This document shows positions 5,741 through 7,389 of a DNA stretch of 7,389 bases, piece by piece; positions within the stretch are counted from its first letter, which is position 1; each line of letters begins with the position of its first letter. The stretch spans positions 1 to 7,389 of the forward strand of contig CAKZKB010000143.1 of NCBI GenBank assembly GCA_937121005.1, written 5' to 3'. Made by a program: the position numbers and the translations under genes. The DNA is from an uncultured cyanobacterium. GTDB taxonomy: Bacteria > Cyanobacteriota > Cyanobacteriia > Cyanobacteriales > Geitlerinemataceae. Below the pieces are notes generated by a model. That model saw nothing but the letters and a program-made list of their open reading frames with translations. It was not told the DNA's origin and made no database searches.

Positions 5741-6695
5741 CAAAATCTCGTCCCAACTGTATTTTTTTGCCCGGTAACTGAACTTCTCCTAAGAGCAAAA
5801 ACCCGTCTCCCGTAGCGACGACAGGGCCGAGTTTCTTGGCAATATAAACCACTTCTCCCGGTTTGCTGGCGCGATCGCTGATTTGTTGCCAGTGGTTTTG
5901 TAGAGTCGCAATTGGCTGTGGAAGCTGAGGCCAGTAGGCTTCTCCTAACGGCGCAGTGGAGACAATTTTGATGTCACCATCGCGAAAACGGGCCGTACAA
6001 TTGGGGTAAAATCCTCGGATTTGGTTGTGCAAGTCGATCGCGCTTTTCGTCCAATCGAGACGGTAATCCTCTTTGGAAATCGGTGGTGCGTAGGTAGCCT
6101 CGCTGTCATCTTGTGATTTTGGTTCGAGTTCTCCCGCATTTAATTTTAACAAGGTTTCAGCGATCGCATCGGCTCCTGAAATAGCCATGCGCGAGGCTAA
6201 CTGACCGAAGTTTTCTAACAGGTCAATTTTCAATGTGGATTTTAGTAACATCGGCCCGGTATCCATGCCTTCATCCATCAGCATGGTGGTCATTCCCGTT
6301 TCCGGTTCGCCGTTGACGAGACTCCACTGAATGGGAGCCGCACCGCGATATTTTGGTAGAATCGAACCGTGACCGTTGACACATCCTAAACGCGGCATCT
6401 CCAGGATTTCTCGCGAGAGAATTTGCCCGTAGGCGACGACAACGAAGGCATCGGCGGCACAATTTCGCAAGCGATCGCGGGTTTCTTGATGTTTCTTAAC
6501 CCGTCGCGGTTGCCAAACTGGAATGTTAGCGGTTTCGGCGACAACTTTTACCGGGGAAGGAATTAGTTTTTTTCCCCGCGATCGCGGTTTGTCCGGTTGG
6601 GTGACAACGGCGATAACCTCAAACTCGGGGCGATCGATGAGGCGTTGTAAGGTAGGAACGGCAAAATCTGGCGTACCGAAGAAGATAATTTTCAT
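5700..6695 (-). CDS. fmt: Methionyl-tRNA formyltransferase
   Basis: Fmt transfers a formyl group from 10-formyl-tetrahydrofolate to Met-tRNA(fMet), the initiator of bacterial translation (cytosolic). The 331 residues match the family length. The N-terminal domain opens with M-K-I-I-F-F-G-T-P-D-F-A-V-P, has P-D-K-P-R-S-R-G-K-K at 34-43 and the S-P-V-K loop (47-50), and carries the catalytic Asn-His-Asp set N107, H109 and D145 in V-N-G-H-G-S-I-L-P-K-Y-R-G-A-A-P-I-Q and M-D-E-G-M-D-T-G. The C-terminal tRNA-binding domain is recognisable from about 215 (L-D-W-T-K-S-A, then I-R-G-F-Y-P). The ATG at 6695 fits the conserved first residues; the Shine-Dalgarno is not evident. No def gene is adjacent. 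The last 41 bp are antisense to the peptidase C15 gene. Confidence 0.97.
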   Translation of the reverse strand: MKIIFFGTPDFAVPTLQRLIDRPEFEVIAVVTQPDKPRSRGKKLIPSPVKVVAETANIPVWQPRRVKKHQETRDRLRNCAADAFVVVAYGQILSREILEMPRLGCVNGHGSILPKYRGAAPIQWSLVNGEPETGMTTMLMDEGMDTGPMLLKSTLKIDLLENFGQLASRMAISGADAIAETLLKLNAGELEPKSQDDSEATYAPPISKEDYRLDWTKSAIDLHNQIRGFYPNCTARFRDGDIKIVSTAPLGEAYWPQLPQPIATLQNHWQQISDRASKPGEVVYIAKKLGPVVATGDGFLLLGEVQLPGKKIQLGRDFVNGTRVEVGEYLS

Positions 6696-6824
6696 GTGGG
6701 GATAGCACTCACTTTCTCAAGTGTATTGTATGGCAAAGCGATCGCGTTACCGAATTTTTTCTGTGGAGGCTATAAAATATACTTTTATCTACATTTAGCC
6801 AAAATTGAATCTCAAGTCCAAAGT
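6696..6824. other. fmt 5' spacer with one HIP1 copy
   Basis: This AT-rich spacer between fmt and the glnA terminator contains one GCGATCGC (6738-6745) and the candidate fmt promoter. I see no small gene or RNA structure in it. Confidence 0.5.
6774..6802 (-). promoter_or_regulatory. fmt: Candidate sigma-70 type promoter for fmt
   Basis: On the - strand TTGGCT (6802-6797) and TATTTT (6779-6774) are 17 bases apart, in an AT-rich stretch between the glnA terminator and fmt. This would give a 5' leader of roughly 70 nt. The -10 match is only 4 of 6, so the exact position is uncertain. Confidence 0.4.
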
Positions 6825-6861
6825 CAGTAAAGAAAACAGCCACCCTCTAGAGGATGGCTGT
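6825..6861 (-). terminator. glnA: Intrinsic terminator of glnA
   Basis: Read on the - strand, ACAGCCATCCT pairs with AGGGTGGCTGT around a CTAG loop (6861-6836): 11 pairs including one U-G wobble. The stem is followed at once by TTTTCTTT. In the opposite direction the same position is a C-A mismatch and no T-run follows, so the signal is oriented for glnA, whose stop lies 36 nt upstream. Confidence 0.85.
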
Positions 6862-6897
6862 CGTAACGCGATCGCGTCATTTGAATCGAGTCAAAAA

Positions 6898-7389
6898 TTA
6901 GCAATCGTAGTACAGGGCAAACTCGTAAGGATGGGGACGCAACCGCAAGGGGTTGACTTCGTTATCGAGTTTGTATTCGATCCAGGTGCTAATCAATTCC
7001 TCCGTAAACACCCCACCCACAGTTAAGAACTCGTGGTCTTCCTCGAGGGCTTTGAGGGCATCGAGTAGGGAACCGGGAGTCGAAGGCACTTTCGCCAATT
7101 CTTCGGGGCTGAGATCGTAGATATCCACATCCAAAGAATCGCCGGGATCGATTTCGTTTTTGATGCCGTCGATACCCGCACACAACATGGCAGCAAAGGC
7201 CAAATAGGGGTTAGACGTGGCATCCGGGCAACGGAACTCCAAACGCTTGGCTTTAGGACTCGCACCCGTTAGCGGAATGCGAACCGCCGCCGAACGGTTG
7301 CCTTGGGAATAGGCCAAGTTGACCGGGGCTTCAAAGCCGGGAACCAAACGTTTGTAAGAGTTGGTCGTCGGGTTAGAGAAGGCCAAAAT
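6898..7389 (-). CDS. glnA: Glutamine synthetase type I, C-terminal part (5' end beyond window)
   Basis: Glutamine synthetase joins ammonium and glutamate at the expense of ATP and is the entry point of nitrogen assimilation; type I enzymes are cytosolic dodecamers. The window holds about the last third of a protein of roughly 470 residues. Visible motifs are N-P-T-T-N-S-Y-K-R-L-V-P-G (active-site segment), N-R-S-A-A-V-R-I-P, R-L-E-F-R-C-P-D-A-T-S-N-P-Y-L, and the terminal R-P-H-P-Y-E-F-A-L-Y-Y-D-C. The loop I-Y-D-L-S-P-E-E contains the tyrosine that is adenylylated in enterobacteria. Cyanobacteria instead use small inactivating proteins (IF7/IF17); from memory, the Asn and Arg of N-P-L-R near the C-terminus are among the residues implicated in that contact. 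The promoter lies outside the window; termination is at the adjacent hairpin. Confidence 0.97.
   Translation of the reverse strand: MLAFSNPTTNSYKRLVPGFEAPVNLAYSQGNRSAAVRIPLTGASPKAKRLEFRCPDATSNPYLAFAAMLCAGIDGIKNEIDPGDSLDVDIYDLSPEELAKVPSTPGSLLDALKALEEDHEFLTVGGVFTEELISTWIEYKLDNEVNPLRLRPHPYEFALYYDC

Larger units (their letters stand above)
82..6875. repeat. HIP1 octamers (GCGATCGC), 18 copies across the window
   Basis: Copies begin at 82, 2030, 2445, 3110, 3525, 3563, 4222, 4362, 4674, 4708, 5405, 5499, 5871, 6160, 6471, 6578, 6738 and 6868. They occur in coding and non-coding DNA on no fixed phase. Only two fall within cydAB (about 2.4 kb) and none in the 0.5 kb of glnA, while hisH, fmt and the Uma2 region are dense. 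HIP1 is a recognised hallmark of many cyanobacterial genomes. Confidence 0.9.

Noticed and set aside
7100..7135. An adenylylation-regulated glutamine synthetase, because a tyrosine is present in the I-Y-D-L-S-P-E-E loop.
   Set aside because: The tyrosine alone is not evidence; cyanobacteria are known to control this enzyme with inactivating proteins rather than GlnE.

Overview
The window is very probably cyanobacterial chromosome. The octamer GCGATCGC (HIP1) is scattered through genes and spacers: I count 18 copies in 7.4 kb, against about 0.1 expected by chance. The genes also have recognisable cyanobacterial forms: a short-loop cytochrome bd quinol oxidase, a cyanobacterial-style peptidase C15 and a type I glutamine synthetase. 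The palindromic repeats and TATAGCAAT-ended small element resemble those of repeat-rich filamentous cyanobacteria, but the genus cannot be fixed from this window.

Layout. On the + strand come cydA (5' end cut off by the window), cydB and a DUF4231/SLATT-like membrane protein. cydA and cydB are 26 nt apart and clearly form one operon; the third gene follows cydB after 72 nt and may be co-transcribed. A convergent spacer of about 60 nt packed with two palindromic repeats follows. On the - strand, read right to left, hisH overlaps by one base (TGATG) a Uma2-family endonuclease gene. A divergent spacer of about 210 nt separates hisH from a + strand pyroglutamyl-peptidase-like gene. That gene overlaps tail-to-tail by 41 bp with fmt (methionyl-tRNA formyltransferase, - strand). 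The last gene is the 3' end of glnA (- strand), which ends in a good intrinsic terminator.

The most informative point is in the Uma2 gene. At first sight it looks like a 192-residue ORF with a TTG start. The missing N-terminus (31 codons starting at an ATG with a strong Shine-Dalgarno) lies further upstream, up to the hisH stop. The two parts are separated by a 103-bp MITE-like element with TAGCAAT/ATTGCTA terminal inverted repeats and a duplicated TA target. Removing the element plus one TA rejoins the reading frame exactly (...Q-A-L-L-A-D-L-G-D-S-R-G...). The element adds 35 codons including four stops, so the gene is a pseudogene by insertion. Its 3' end also runs into a separate dispersed palindromic repeat that supplies the last residues and the stop.

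The genes cover respiration (cydAB), histidine synthesis (hisH), translation initiation (fmt), nitrogen assimilation (glnA) and peptide turnover (C15). Apart from cydAB they do not form a single pathway. I see no new multi-gene system; the notable biology is the repeat and MITE remodelling of the region 3413-4256.
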